Of a DNA stretch of 64,000 bases, positions 1-8,551 are shown piece after piece. Each line of letters opens with the position of its first letter. Positions within the stretch are counted from its first letter, which is position 1. Position numbers and translations under genes: made by a program. The notes under the pieces are model-generated. The model was not told the DNA's origin. It worked only from the letters and a program-made list of their open reading frames with translations, and made no database searches. The stretch spans positions 33,122 to 97,121 of the forward strand of contig NZ_JAAIIF010000003.1 of the NCBI RefSeq assembly GCF_012932675.1, written 5' to 3'. The DNA is from Bifidobacterium erythrocebi. GTDB taxonomy: Bacteria; Actinomycetota; Actinomycetes; Actinomycetales; Bifidobacteriaceae.

Positions 1-1290
1 GCCATGCTGCAGGCCGTCGAAGCAGGGCATCAGGCCGTGCTGGTTGCCCCCACCCAAGTGCTTGCCGAACAGCATGCGGAAACCATCCGAGCCATGGTGG
101 AGGGGCTGCGTTCCCAGGCCATCCCCGTCACCCTGATCACCGGCGGCATGAAGCTGGCCGCCCGCCGCAAGGCCCATGCCATTGCGGCAAGCGGCGAACC
201 GGGCATCATCGTCGCCACGCATGCCGCGTTCTCCACCACCTTCCAGGCTTCCAATCTTGCGTTGGTGGTCATCGACGAACAGCACCGCTTCGGCGTGGAA
301 CAGCGAGAAAGCCTGCAATCCAAGCCGGCGGACGGCAGTACCCCGCACATGCTGGTCATGACCGCCACACCGATTCCGCGTACCGCGGCCATGACCTGGT
401 TCGGTGATCTGGACATCTCGTGGCTCACCGAGCTGCCGGGCGGGCGCAAGCCGATCCGCACCTTCGTGATTAACGAGGCGGACGGGCACACCATGGCGAA
501 TATGTTTTCGCACATCCGTGCGCGCATCGACGCGGGGGAGCGGGCCTATATCGTGTGCGCGCGCATCGACGACCCGTCCGCAGGCGAGACGGGGCGGCAA
601 AGCGGGGAAGGCGATGGCGCGAACGGCGCGGTGCTCGACCCCTATGCCGTCGACGATGAGACGCCGCAGCAGCGTCCGCCGCTCCATACCGTTACGGAAA
701 TCGCGGATCGCTTGCAAAAACTGCCGCAGTTCCAAGGCATCGCGTTCGCCACGCTGACCGGTCGCGACAAGGACGATGTCAAGACGCAGGTCATGGCCGA
801 TTTCGCTTCGGGCAAGACGCCGGTGCTGGTCTGCACCACCGTGATCGAGGTCGGTGTGGATGTGAAGCAGGCCAGCTGCATGGTGATTTTCGACGCCGAT
901 CGGTACGGACTGAGCCAGCTGCACCAGCTGCGTGGGCGCGTGGGGCGAGGCGGCACCGATAGCTGGGCGTTCCTGATCTCCCGTGCGGAGCCCGGTTCGA
1001 CCGCCGAATCGAGGCTTGAGGTCATCCACGATTCGCTTGACGGTGCGGAAATCGCCCAGGCCGATCTGGAATTCCGTGGTGCCGGCGACGTGCTGGGCGA
1101 TACGCAGTCGGGCACGCATTCGAGCCTGAAGCTGCTGCGTGTGGTCAAGGACGCCGAGCTGATCGTCGATGCACGGTCCCGCGCCGAGCGGATGCTGGCA
1201 CAGGACCCGGAACTGAAGGAAAGCGTGCAGCTTGCCGGCGCCGTTCTGGACTTCACCCGAGGCAATGAGGAGTTCCTGACCAGCAACTGA
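1..1290 (+). CDS. recG: ATP-dependent DNA helicase RecG, C-terminal part (5' truncated by window edge)
   Basis: RecG remodels stalled replication forks and branched recombination intermediates. The open frame runs through base 1, so the wedge domain and Walker A region lie upstream of the window. What remains begins just after motif I. It contains the RecG-specific motif II DEQHRFGVEQR (nt 280-310), motif III VMTATPIPRT, and the second helicase lobe with TTVIEVGVDV and QLHQLRGRVGRG, followed by the family's C-terminal region. A hydrophilic Gly/Asp-rich insertion (about nt 570-690) sits between the lobes and is probably a lineage-specific loop. rsmD follows 80 bp downstream in the same direction, as is common in Actinobacteria. 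Confidence 0.96.
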   Translation, partial: AMLQAVEAGHQAVLVAPTQVLAEQHAETIRAMVEGLRSQAIPVTLITGGMKLAARRKAHAIAASGEPGIIVATHAAFSTTFQASNLALVVIDEQHRFGVEQRESLQSKPADGSTPHMLVMTATPIPRTAAMTWFGDLDISWLTELPGGRKPIRTFVINEADGHTMANMFSHIRARIDAGERAYIVCARIDDPSAGETGRQSGEGDGANGAVLDPYAVDDETPQQRPPLHTVTEIADRLQKLPQFQGIAFATLTGRDKDDVKTQVMADFASGKTPVLVCTTVIEVGVDVKQASCMVIFDADRYGLSQLHQLRGRVGRGGTDSWAFLISRAEPGSTAESRLEVIHDSLDGAEIAQADLEFRGAGDVLGDTQSGTHSSLKLLRVVKDAELIVDARSRAERMLAQDPELKESVQLAGAVLDFTRGNEEFLTSN

Positions 1291-1370
1291 CCAGCCGGTC
1301 GGCCAGCAACTGACGCGGTGCCCGCCGGCCGGTCGGCTCCTGGTTCTTCCCGCCTTGTAGGCTAAGGCGT

Positions 1371-2018
1371 ATGCGCGTGATTTCAGGACGATTCAAGGGC
1401 ATGGCGTTGGCCACGCCGAAGCAGGGGACCAGACCCACCACCGATCGCACGAAAGAGGCGATTTTCTCCCACCTGGATTCGTGGGGTGTGCTGGACGATG
1501 CGCGGGTGCTCGATCTGTTCGCCGGCACCGGTGCCTTGGGAATCGAGGCGTTGAGCCGCGGTGCCCGTGAGCTGACCGCCGTGGAGGCTTCGCGGCCGGC
1601 CGCGGCGTTGATAGGAAAGACCATGGCGCAGCTCAAACGCAACCGGTCATGGTCGTCCGATCTGCGTGCGCAGGTGCTGGTCAGGAAGGCCGAGGCCGTG
1701 GCGGCCGGCACCGCGAATGCGCCATACGATGTGGTGTTCATCGACCCTCCGTACATCTTCGCCACGGAGGACTGTAATCAGCTTCTGGCGGCCTTGGCCG
1801 AGAACGGTTGGGTGAACGCGCACAGCGTGATCGTGCTTGAACGGTCCGCCCGCTCCAGCGAGCCCGCGGCACCTGCCGGCTGGGAGATCACCCAATCGCG
1901 TACGTACGGCGAGACCGCCGTGTTCTATATCGAAGCGGTTTCCGCCGATGTCGAAAGCACGGATTCCGAAGATACGGAACCCGAAGACCAGCGCGAAAGC
2001 GAAAACAGCGCCGACTAG
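1371..2018 (+). CDS. rsmD: 16S rRNA (guanine(966)-N2)-methyltransferase RsmD
   Basis: This SAM-dependent enzyme methylates G966 of 16S rRNA in the 30S subunit. The 215-aa product starts [10 protein letters not shown], the usual RsmD N-terminus. It has the SAM-binding motif [13 protein letters not shown] at about residues 48-59 and the N-methyltransferase motif DPPY at 125-128. About 25 C-terminal residues form an acidic Glu/Asp/Ser tail beyond the folded domain. It probably shares transcription with recG. Its stop codon overlaps the stop of the convergent trmD gene by 4 bp, so no terminator separates the two and transcripts must overlap. Confidence 0.95.
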   Translation: MRVISGRFKGMALATPKQGTRPTTDRTKEAIFSHLDSWGVLDDARVLDLFAGTGALGIEALSRGARELTAVEASRPAAALIGKTMAQLKRNRSWSSDLRAQVLVRKAEAVAAGTANAPYDVVFIDPPYIFATEDCNQLLAALAENGWVNAHSVIVLERSARSSEPAAPAGWEITQSRTYGETAVFYIEAVSADVESTDSEDTEPEDQRESENSAD

Positions 2019-2926
2019 CCGCGTTTGCGCGGGTGCTCGCCGCTGACTTCCCAGCCAAGCGCCATCAGGGTTTTGCGATCCGCCTTGTCGAGCGCCCTGC
2101 AATCAAGCTCCTCGATCAGATCGGGGCGGATTTCGTTGGTGCGTGCCAGTGCCTCGTCACGGCGGAACCGGTCGACCTTGCCGTGATCGCCGGACAGCAG
2201 CACGTCCGGCACGTGCAGGCCGCGCCACTGCGCCGGCTTGGTGTACTGGCGATGTTCCAGCAACGCGCCCTCGCCCGTATACGATTCCTCGACGATCGAC
2301 TCGGGGTTGCCCATGAATCCGGGAATCAGGCGGGTGATCGCCTCAAGCATCACCGACGTGGCGACCTCGCCGCCGTTCAGCACGTAATCCCCGATGGAAT
2401 ATTCGCGCACATCCACGCCCCGCGCACGGTAATAGGCGGGGATTCGCGCGTCGTAGCCCTCATAGCGGCCGCATCCGAACAGCAGACGATCGGCGTGGCT
2501 GAGTTCGGTGGCGTCGCGTTGGGTGAACAGGGGAGCGGAGGGATTGGGGAAGATCAGGACGGGCTTGCCGGCAGCGGCCTCTGCCGTGGCTGCGGTTGCC
2601 GTGCCCGCATCCGTCGTCGCGGACGTATCGGCGGCATCGGTATCATCAGTATCGCCCGCATCATCGGTCATATCGACGCCCGCAACATCGCAGGCCTCCA
2701 GCCCCAGCAGTTCATCCAGACATTCCGCCCATACCACGGGCTTCATCACCATGCCGGCACCGCCGCCCACCGGCGTATCGTCCACGGAATGATGCACGTC
2801 ATGCGTCCAGTCGCGCAGATTATGCGTGCGCACCTCGATGAGCCCCTTGGCTTGCGCCTTGCCGAACAGGCTCAGGTTCAATACGTCGAAATACTCGGGG
2901 AACACGGAAACGATGTCGATCTTCAT
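2015..2926 (-). CDS. trmD: tRNA (guanine(37)-N1)-methyltransferase TrmD
   Basis: TrmD makes m1G37 in tRNAs that read CNN codons and so prevents +1 frameshifting. The ATG at 2926 is chosen because [13 protein letters not shown] is the conserved TrmD start; the frame stays open 22 codons further upstream without homology. SPOUT-fold knot motifs are present: GCGRYEGYD (about 151-159) and [12 protein letters not shown] (about 176-187). A low-complexity Asp/Thr/Ala insertion of roughly 40 residues (about 79-120) interrupts the N-terminal domain, giving 303 aa against about 230-250 in typical TrmD. In many bacteria trmD follows rimM directly; here aspA and a LysR gene lie between them. Confidence 0.95.
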   Translation of the reverse strand: MKIDIVSVFPEYFDVLNLSLFGKAQAKGLIEVRTHNLRDWTHDVHHSVDDTPVGGGAGMVMKPVVWAECLDELLGLEACDVAGVDMTDDAGDTDDTDAADTSATTDAGTATAATAEAAAGKPVLIFPNPSAPLFTQRDATELSHADRLLFGCGRYEGYDARIPAYYRARGVDVREYSIGDYVLNGGEVATSVMLEAITRLIPGFMGNPESIVEESYTGEGALLEHRQYTKPAQWRGLHVPDVLLSGDHGKVDRFRRDEALARTNEIRPDLIEELDCRALDKADRKTLMALGWEVSGEHPRKRG

Positions 2927-3058
2927 AGTTACCCAGAGTAACGGGAGCGGCGGAATAGCAGGCAAACGCCGTTCGCGCCCACGCTGGGCCACACCTAGTC
3001 ATGCCGATGGCGGCTGACGCGCCGCGGGCACGACGCGGGCACGAACGGTTCCGGCATA

Positions 3059-4582
3059 TCAGTACACGCGGGTCAGGTCGCGCGGATCGAGGATCGAATC
3101 GAGGATTTCCGGGCGGATGCTGCCGTCCCTGTCAGCGGCGGCGCGCACGGTGATGTCCTTGGCCAGCGCATCCTTGGCGATCTGCACTGCCTTCTCATAG
3201 CCCACATAATCGATCAGCGACGTGGCCAGCGACGACGAGCGCATCGCCTCCTCCAGTCCGGTCTCCTTGTTCACCTTGATGCCGTTCACGCAGCGTTCGC
3301 GCAGCGTATCCATCGCGCGGGCCAGCATGTGCATGCCGGTGAGCATCGCGTGCAGCATCACCGGCTCGAACGCGTTGAGCTGCAGCTGGCCGGCCTCCGC
3401 GGCGTAGGAAACGGTGGTATCCATGCCCATCACCATGAACACGGTCTGGTTCACGCATTCCGGGATCACCGGGTTCACCTTGCCGGGCATGATCGACGAA
3501 CCGGCCTGGCGTGGCGGCAGCTGGATCTCGGCGAGTCCGGCTCGCGGGCCGCTGGCCAGCAGGCGCAGGTCGTTGGCGATCTTGCCCAGGTGCAGCGCGG
3601 TGCGCTTGATCACGCCGGACAGGGTGACGAAATCACTGACATCCGAGGTGGCGCCGACCGGGTCCGACGCCGGCCGGATGGGCAGGCCGGTGAGCTTGGC
3701 GAGGTGACGTGCCGCAAGTTCGCGGAACCGAACGTCGGCGCAGATGCCGGTGCCGATCGCAGTACCGCCCAGGTTCACCACGCTGAGCGGCTCATGCTGC
3801 TGTTCCAGCAGCGCCGCATCGGATCCGAGCTGGGTGGCGAACGCGCCGAATTCCTGGCCGAAGGTCATGGGTACGGCGTCCTGCAATTGCGTGCGGCCGA
3901 TCTTCACCACGGTCATGGTGCGCTGCGAGAGCGAGGAGAACGAGGCGCTGAGCTTGCGGGTGCTGTCGATCAGCGTGCGCGAGGCCTCGATGAGCGCAAG
4001 ACGTGCCGCTGCGGGGTAGGAGTCGTTGGTGGACTGGGATTTGTTCACCGTGTCGTTCGGGTGGATAATCTCGTACTCGCCGCGCGGGTAGTGACCGAGT
4101 TCCAGCGCACGGTTCGCAATGACCTCGTTGACGTTCATGTTGGTGGAGGTGCCGGCACCGCCCTGCAACACGTCGATGGGGAACTGGTCGTCGAGTTTGC
4201 CGGCGATCACGTCGGCGCAGGCGCGGTCGACCAGTTCGGCCTGGTAGGCGTCGATGCCGCCAAGCTCGCGGTTGGCGCGTGCGCAGGCGCGCTTCACGGT
4301 ACCGTAGGCGTGGATGATTTCCGGGTGGTCGCTCACGGTGATGCCGGAGACGGGGAAGTTGCTGATGGCGCGGAGCGTGTGGATGCCCCAGTAGGCGTTG
4401 GCCGGCACCGCCGCCGAACCGATGCAGTCGTGTTCGATGCGCGTGGGCTGCGGCTCGATGCCCGGCTCGTTCACGGTTGCCGCCGCGGTTGCTGTTTCCG
4501 CTGTGCGCGCGGCTAAGGTCTTCGTTGCGAGACGGGGCATGGTGTGGGATGCGGTGGTTGCGGTGCGCTGTGCCATGGTCAT
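3059..4582 (-). CDS. aspA: aspartate ammonia-lyase (aspartase)
   Basis: Aspartase reversibly deaminates L-aspartate to fumarate and ammonia in the cytoplasm, and its homotetramer belongs to the fumarase/aspartase superfamily. The signature GSSIMPGKVNP lies at about residues 360-370, and the substrate-binding segments GGAGTSTNMNVNEV and HPNDTVNKSQSTND are present, which favour aspartase over fumarase. Homology begins near residue 50 (EHDCIGSAAVPANAYWG). The preceding Thr/Ala-rich stretch looks like an N-terminal extension, and the start at 4582 is supported by GAGAGGA eight bases upstream. A LysR regulator is divergently transcribed 125 bp away with a LysR-type binding box between them, so aspA is its likely target. 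Bifidobacteria lack a full TCA cycle, so the role is probably nitrogen or fumarate supply. Confidence 0.93.
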   Translation of the reverse strand: MTMAQRTATTASHTMPRLATKTLAARTAETATAAATVNEPGIEPQPTRIEHDCIGSAAVPANAYWGIHTLRAISNFPVSGITVSDHPEIIHAYGTVKRACARANRELGGIDAYQAELVDRACADVIAGKLDDQFPIDVLQGGAGTSTNMNVNEVIANRALELGHYPRGEYEIIHPNDTVNKSQSTNDSYPAAARLALIEASRTLIDSTRKLSASFSSLSQRTMTVVKIGRTQLQDAVPMTFGQEFGAFATQLGSDAALLEQQHEPLSVVNLGGTAIGTGICADVRFRELAARHLAKLTGLPIRPASDPVGATSDVSDFVTLSGVIKRTALHLGKIANDLRLLASGPRAGLAEIQLPPRQAGSSIMPGKVNPVIPECVNQTVFMVMGMDTTVSYAAEAGQLQLNAFEPVMLHAMLTGMHMLARAMDTLRERCVNGIKVNKETGLEEAMRSSSLATSLIDYVGYEKAVQIAKDALAKDITVRAAADRDGSIRPEILDSILDPRDLTRVY

Positions 4583-4658
4583 GTGTGGGTTCCTCTCGTT
4601 GCTTGTGGCGTTGCTTTGGGTGGCTTGCTCAAAACACGGCTCACCTTAAGCGCAAGTT

Positions 4659-4710
4659 TTGTATCGTACAAGAGGTGGATATCCTTCGTATCCCATAGGA
4701 TTAGCCTATG
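4659..4710. promoter_or_regulatory. LysR-type binding box and start-codon palindrome between aspA and lysR
   Basis: TTGTA-TCG-TACAA at 4659-4671 is an inverted repeat with the exact T-N11-A spacing of LysR-type boxes. GGATATCC (4677-4684) is a second palindrome. CATAGG-ATTAG-CCTATG (4694-4710) is a third, and its right arm contains the lysR ATG (4708-4710). AGGA at 4697-4700 could be the ribosome binding site, so protein bound to the third palindrome, or a hairpin in the mRNA, would cover it. The inference is autoregulation plus control of aspA; only the repeats themselves are seen. Confidence 0.6.
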
Positions 4711-5619
4711 ACTATTACGCAGATACGGGCGTTCTACCTCGCCGCGACCCTGGGGTCGTTCACCGCGGCCGCGGAGTACATGGGCCTGACGCAGCCCACG
4801 ATCTCCGAGCTGGTGCGCAAGGTGGAGGATCAGTACGGCATGGCGCTGTTCGTGCGCAGAGGACGCAGACTGGTGCTCACCACGGCGGGCCAGGCCTTGA
4901 TGCCGTGGGCGAAGCGGCTGCTCGACGCCGAACTGGGCGCGGACAGCGCATTGACCGCGCTGAGCACCGGCGAAGGCGGCACGGTGTCGTTCGGTATCCT
5001 CAAGAACGCCAACTACTACCATCTTTCCGACCTGGCGGCGGTGTTCCGCGAGGCGCACCCGAACGTGCGCATCCGGCTGCTGGGGCAGAACTCCTTCGAG
5101 GTGGCGGATGCGGTGCGCAACGGTACGTTGGAGGCCGGCCTGCTGTGCCTGCCGGTGCCGACCGAAGGCCTGCACATCCAACCGCTGATGCGTCATGAGA
5201 TCCTGTGGGCCAGCAGCAAACCCGAGCGGTGCATGCAGCCGATGCGTCTTGTCGACATGCCCAAGGAACCGCTGATCCTATACGATGCCCGCCATGGCGA
5301 GGAGGATCCGACACGACTGCAGCTCACCCAGCAGGCGCAGCAGTTCGGTGTGACGCTGGAACCGGATATCGAGGTGGAGTCGGTGGATGCCGCGATGTCG
5401 CTGGTCTCGCGCGGTCTGGGCGATTCGATCGTGCCGCAGGCGGTGGCGCAATCCGAGCATTTCCCGTCGAACATCCATGTGACCACGCTCGAATGCCCGA
5501 TCTACGACACCTTTGCGCTGGTGCGCCGCGAGAACTGGGAGCTGTCGCCCATCGCCGCCCACCTTGCCGATCTTGCCGTGAGCATGCTGTTGAACAAGGT
5601 TTCCGGCGAAGTCGCCTAA
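4708..5619 (+). CDS. LysR-family transcriptional regulator, probable regulator of aspA
   Basis: A 303-aa protein of typical LysR length. It has an N-terminal winged helix-turn-helix (about residues 3-62, with SFTAAAEYMGLTQPTISELVRKVE) and a periplasmic-binding-protein-like effector domain from about 90 (GTVSFGILKNANYYHLSDLAAVF). The family binds T-N11-A boxes and usually activates a divergent gene in response to a small ligand. Here the divergent gene is aspA, so aspartate, fumarate or a nitrogen signal is a reasonable guess for the effector, but the sequence does not tell. A strong hairpin terminator follows 30 bp after the stop. Confidence 0.88.
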   Translation: MTITQIRAFYLAATLGSFTAAAEYMGLTQPTISELVRKVEDQYGMALFVRRGRRLVLTTAGQALMPWAKRLLDAELGADSALTALSTGEGGTVSFGILKNANYYHLSDLAAVFREAHPNVRIRLLGQNSFEVADAVRNGTLEAGLLCLPVPTEGLHIQPLMRHEILWASSKPERCMQPMRLVDMPKEPLILYDARHGEEDPTRLQLTQQAQQFGVTLEPDIEVESVDAAMSLVSRGLGDSIVPQAVAQSEHFPSNIHVTTLECPIYDTFALVRRENWELSPIAAHLADLAVSMLLNKVSGEVA

Positions 5620-5648
5620 AACCGTCAGAAAATCGACCGAATACAGTA

Positions 5649-5697
5649 AGGCTCCGAACGCAGCGTTGTGAACCGCGTTCGGAGCCTCATCTTTTTA
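5649..5697. terminator. bidirectional intrinsic terminator (lysR / rimM)
   Basis: Perfect 13-bp inverted repeat, AGGCTCCGAACGC at 5649-5661 with its complement at 5675-5687, followed by CATCTTTTT on the plus strand. It lies between convergent lysR and rimM and can serve both. Confidence 0.85.
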
Positions 5698-6309
5698 CAA
5701 TCCGGGAATCAGACCTCCCGGCGGGTCGAGGGTCAAGTATCCCTCCTCCAGATCGATCTGCGGCACCAGTTCGTCCACGAACGGCACCAGCGTGGTCTTC
5801 TCCACGACTGGCGTGCCGTCGGAGGTGGTGCCGGTCTCGACCGGTTCCGCCAGGCGGATCTTCAACAGCGACTGTGCGGGCGAGTCGATCACGTCGACCA
5901 CCTTGCCGATCACCTTGCCGGCAGGCGCGCCGATCTCGTTCTCCTCGTCCATGCGCGCCTCAAGGCCGATGAGATCCTTCGGATACCATTCGTCGGTCTC
6001 AAGCATGTCTTCCGGATCGTCCGCCTCGCCATACAGCTCGGTGCCGTTGAGCGCTTCGGAGGCGTTGCGGTCGTCGCAGCCCTCCAGCTTGATGATCCAG
6101 CGGTTCTTGAACGTTCGCGAACGCTCCACCACATACCGTTGCTCGCCGTCTTTGGAGAACAGCTCCGATCCCGGCTCGAAGCGCCATTCCGGTTCGTCGG
6201 TGAACACCTGTACGGTGACCTCGCCCTTCATGCCCTGGGCGCGGCCGATACGACAAACCCTCAGCAGCTCACGCTGCCGAGGGTTCTCTTGCATGTTCTG
6301 ATCTGCCAT
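5695..6309 (-). CDS. rimM: ribosome maturation factor RimM
   Basis: RimM binds ribosomal protein uS19 and helps fold the 16S rRNA 3' domain during 30S assembly. The 204-aa product shows the N-terminal RimM signature CRIGRAQGMKGEVTVQVFTDEP (about residues 19-40) and a C-terminal PRC-barrel part with GKVVDV and LVPFVDELVPQIDLEEGYL. The last gene of the rpsP-khpA-rimM run, it begins 50 bp after khpA. The start at 6309 has only a distant GAGG; an in-frame ATG five codons later is the alternative. Confidence 0.95.
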   Translation of the reverse strand: MADQNMQENPRQRELLRVCRIGRAQGMKGEVTVQVFTDEPEWRFEPGSELFSKDGEQRYVVERSRTFKNRWIIKLEGCDDRNASEALNGTELYGEADDPEDMLETDEWYPKDLIGLEARMDEENEIGAPAGKVIGKVVDVIDSPAQSLLKIRLAEPVETGTTSDGTPVVEKTTLVPFVDELVPQIDLEEGYLTLDPPGGLIPGL

Positions 6310-6359
6310 GCTGTGCAGTTTACCTCATGGGCACGGATGAGGCGCCGATTCGCGGTGAA

Positions 6360-6593
6360 TCAGCGGCGCACGTCCATGATGTCGACGCGGACCTTGTGGT
6401 CGCTCAGCGCCTGCACCACCGTGCGGATCGCATTGGCGGTACGGCCGGAACGGCCGATCACACGACCGATGTCCTCGGGATTCACACGCACGCGAAGCAT
6501 TTCGCCACGTGCGTTCTCGCGGGACTTCACCGACACATCGTCGGGAAAATCGACGATGTTCTTAATAAGGTGCTCCACAGCCTGTTCAAGCAT
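6360..6593 (-). CDS. khpA: KH-domain RNA-binding protein KhpA
   Basis: A 77-aa single type-II KH domain protein with the RNA-binding GxxG loop at IGRSGR (46-51). KhpA pairs with KhpB in Firmicutes, binds many transcripts and affects cell elongation and division. The position between rpsP and rimM is the conserved one. AAAGG lies upstream of the ATG at 6593 at a usable distance. The partner gene khpB (jag) is not in the window. Confidence 0.93.
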   Translation of the reverse strand: MLEQAVEHLIKNIVDFPDDVSVKSRENARGEMLRVRVNPEDIGRVIGRSGRTANAIRTVVQALSDHKVRVDIMDVRR

Positions 6594-6635
6594 GATCAGT
6601 CAGCCTTTCTCGTTTGCCTTGCGCTATGGCTCAGC

Positions 6636-7103
6636 TCACTCGGCGTCAGCCGGGGCTTCTTCAGCGGCTTCCTCAGCCGGTGCTTCGGCTTCGGCAGCGG
6701 CAGCTGCTTCGGCCTCAGCCTTGGCCTTGGCCTCGGCTTCAGACTTGGCGGCCTTGAGCTTCTGGGCTTCGGCTTCCACGGCCTCGACACGAGCGGCGGC
6801 GTCCGGGCCGGCCTCAACGGTCTTCAGGGTGCCTTCAGCACCATCGATGCCCTTGAACTTCTGCCAATCGCCGGTGATCTTCAGCAGCTTCAGAACCTGC
6901 TCGGTCGGCTGGGCGCCGACGCCGAGCCAGTACTGGGCGCGCTCGGAATCGATGACGATGGTGGAAGGCTGGGTGTTCGGGTTGTAGGTACCGATCTCTT
7001 CGATGGCACGGCCGTCACGCTTCTGGCGGGAATCCATGATCACCACGCGGTAGAACGCGTAGAACTTCTTACCCATGCGCTTCAGACGAATCTTGGTTGC
7101 CAA
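6636..7103 (-). CDS. rpsP: 30S ribosomal protein bS16 with Ala/Glu-rich tail, TTG start
   Basis: bS16 is a 30S assembly protein. The conserved N-terminus (M)[20 protein letters not shown] aligns only if translation starts at the TTG at 7101-7103; AAGGAG sits seven bases upstream of it. The upstream in-frame ATG at 7157 would add 18 non-homologous residues. The S16 fold occupies about the first 85 residues. The rest, to 155 aa, is an Ala/Glu/Lys-rich tail expected to be helical or disordered, compared with about 80-90 aa for most bacterial S16. It is the first gene of the rpsP-khpA-rimM operon; a TATAAT lies about 125 bp upstream of the start. Confidence 0.95.
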   Translation of the reverse strand: MATKIRLKRMGKKFYAFYRVVIMDSRQKRDGRAIEEIGTYNPNTQPSTIVIDSERAQYWLGVGAQPTEQVLKLLKITGDWQKFKGIDGAEGTLKTVEAGPDAAARVEAVEAEAQKLKAAKSEAEAKAKAEAEAAAAAEAEAPAEEAAEEAPADAE

Positions 7104-7228
7104 AATGGCTCTCCTTGTATATCTAGGGGTGTGCGTTTCGTGTTCTGTGTGGGGCACGGAATCCGAAACCCACTGTTCCTCACGGCACGGGGTGTAGAGG
7201 GCGCCACGCGCGCGCGAATAACTGACCC

Positions 7229-7234
7229 ATTATA
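7229..7234 (-). promoter_or_regulatory. -10 hexamer of the rpsP-khpA-rimM promoter
   Basis: On the minus strand these bases read TATAAT, in the 166-bp gap before rpsP. The -35 position (about 7252-7257) reads GTTCCA, a poor match. The resulting 5' leader would be about 120 nt. Confidence 0.5.
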
Positions 7235-7269
7235 GCGCGAGGGTGCGGACGTGGAACGGGCCGCCGGCG

Positions 7270-8331
7270 TCAGTCGAGTGTGAGGGTGGCGGTGAGCGCG
7301 TAATGGTCGGTGCCGTCGATGATGAAGGATTCCACGCCGCTCGGTTTCAGGCCGTCGGTGAAGAGCACGTGGTCGAGTTCGAGATGCGGCCATTTCAGCC
7401 AGCTGGGGAACGTGGCGATGAACCGTGTGGCCTGGGTGCGGCTTGCGTCGTGGAATCCGCCGGCGAGCAGGGCGCGGAAGCTCGGGTGTTCGATGGAGGA
7501 GTTGAGATCGCCCATCACCACGCCGATGCCGTGCGGTTCGCCGCTGGCCATGCCGGCGATCGCGCTCAGGCCGCGGATTCCGGCGGACCATGCCGGGCAG
7601 CCGCGCATGGGGGATTTCGGGTGTGCCGAGGCGAGCATGACATGGTAGGCGTCGCCGGCCGGCGCTTGCGGCGATGGCAGCAGGTCGATGGTCATCGACG
7701 GCACGTCGGCCGCGGGGATATGCACGATGGAGGTGGAGGATCGTGTGGGCTGGTAGCGGCTGAACAGCACGTTGAAGCCGCCGTTGTCGGTGGTTTTGCC
7801 AGTGCCGGACTGCCGGTAGGGGAGCAGATCGCCAAGCCCGGCCTCGCGCAATCGTTCGATGAGATCGTCGGTGGTCTCCTGAGTAGCGAGTACATCGATG
7901 TGCCGTGAGCGCACCGCCTGCACGATGTCGTGCGCATTGGCGCGGCCGTACCGGCAGTTCACGGTCATCATGCGCAGCGAGCGCACCGCCGTTGTCTTGT
8001 CGCCGCCGCCGTTGTCGTTGTTGCTGTTTCCGTTACCGTCGGAAGATGTTTCACAGTATGTTTCACGCTGTGCCGCACGGCTACGGGCCGGATTCCAATA
8101 CGGCCACAGCCGCGCCACCGATGCCGCTGCCGCCAACACGAACGCGCACAGCGGCACCCACGCATGGAAGCATGCGCTGACCACGGCCATCACCAGCGAC
8201 GGCACCCACAGCAGCGGAATCAACGCGATCAGGTACGGCATCGGCATATGGCCCTCCACGCCCGCCGGCAAGCAGCTGAGCAACAGCCAGCACCACAGCA
8301 ATACGGCCAGCACCACAAGTGCGATCGTCAT
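7270..8331 (-). CDS. membrane-anchored endonuclease/exonuclease/phosphatase (EEP) family protein, paralogue 1
   Basis: About 353 aa. The N-terminus has two or three hydrophobic segments (residues 2-22 and about 35-75), followed by an EEP (DNase I-like) domain. Visible EEP motifs are the Asn strand MMTVNCRYG, the metal-binding Glu in LATQETTDD, VVMGDLNSS and the C-terminal GTDHYAL (catalytic Asp-His). The substrate cannot be deduced; secreted or membrane EEP proteins include nucleases, sphingomyelinases and lipid phosphatases. With the fold outside the membrane, an extracellular nuclease or phosphodiesterase is plausible. The ATG at 8331 is preferred (GGGGG five bases upstream) over the one at 8346. 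A clear paralogue lies at 51316-52482. Confidence 0.8.
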   Translation of the reverse strand: MTIALVVLAVLLWCWLLLSCLPAGVEGHMPMPYLIALIPLLWVPSLVMAVVSACFHAWVPLCAFVLAAAASVARLWPYWNPARSRAAQRETYCETSSDGNGNSNNDNGGGDKTTAVRSLRMMTVNCRYGRANAHDIVQAVRSRHIDVLATQETTDDLIERLREAGLGDLLPYRQSGTGKTTDNGGFNVLFSRYQPTRSSTSIVHIPAADVPSMTIDLLPSPQAPAGDAYHVMLASAHPKSPMRGCPAWSAGIRGLSAIAGMASGEPHGIGVVMGDLNSSIEHPSFRALLAGGFHDASRTQATRFIATFPSWLKWPHLELDHVLFTDGLKPSGVESFIIDGTDHYALTATLTLD

Positions 8332-8473
8332 ACAACCCCCAGTCATCGGTCGTCATGCGCGGCAAGTACGAGATGAAGGCTCGCCCGCGCGTCTTTGGGT
8401 ATTCTAACGGCTGCTGCGTGAGGCAACCGTGGTATCGGCGGATTGCCGCCGGCGATTTCGCGGCGATATGGCA

Positions 8474-8503
8474 GGAGCCGGGCGGAATGATCCACCCGGC
8501 TCC
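8474..8503. terminator. GC-rich hairpin downstream of ffh
   Basis: GGAGCCGGG-C-GGA pairs with TCC-A-CCCGGCTCC across a 4-nt loop. It lies 49 bp beyond the ffh stop, in the 220-bp gap before the EEP gene. There is no T-run, so it may act as a processing or Rho-assisted site. Nothing else is evident in this gap. Confidence 0.6.
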
Positions 8504-8551
8504 CACATGATTATTGCCGTCAGATTGCTATCAAACGGCTGCCGACTTTCG

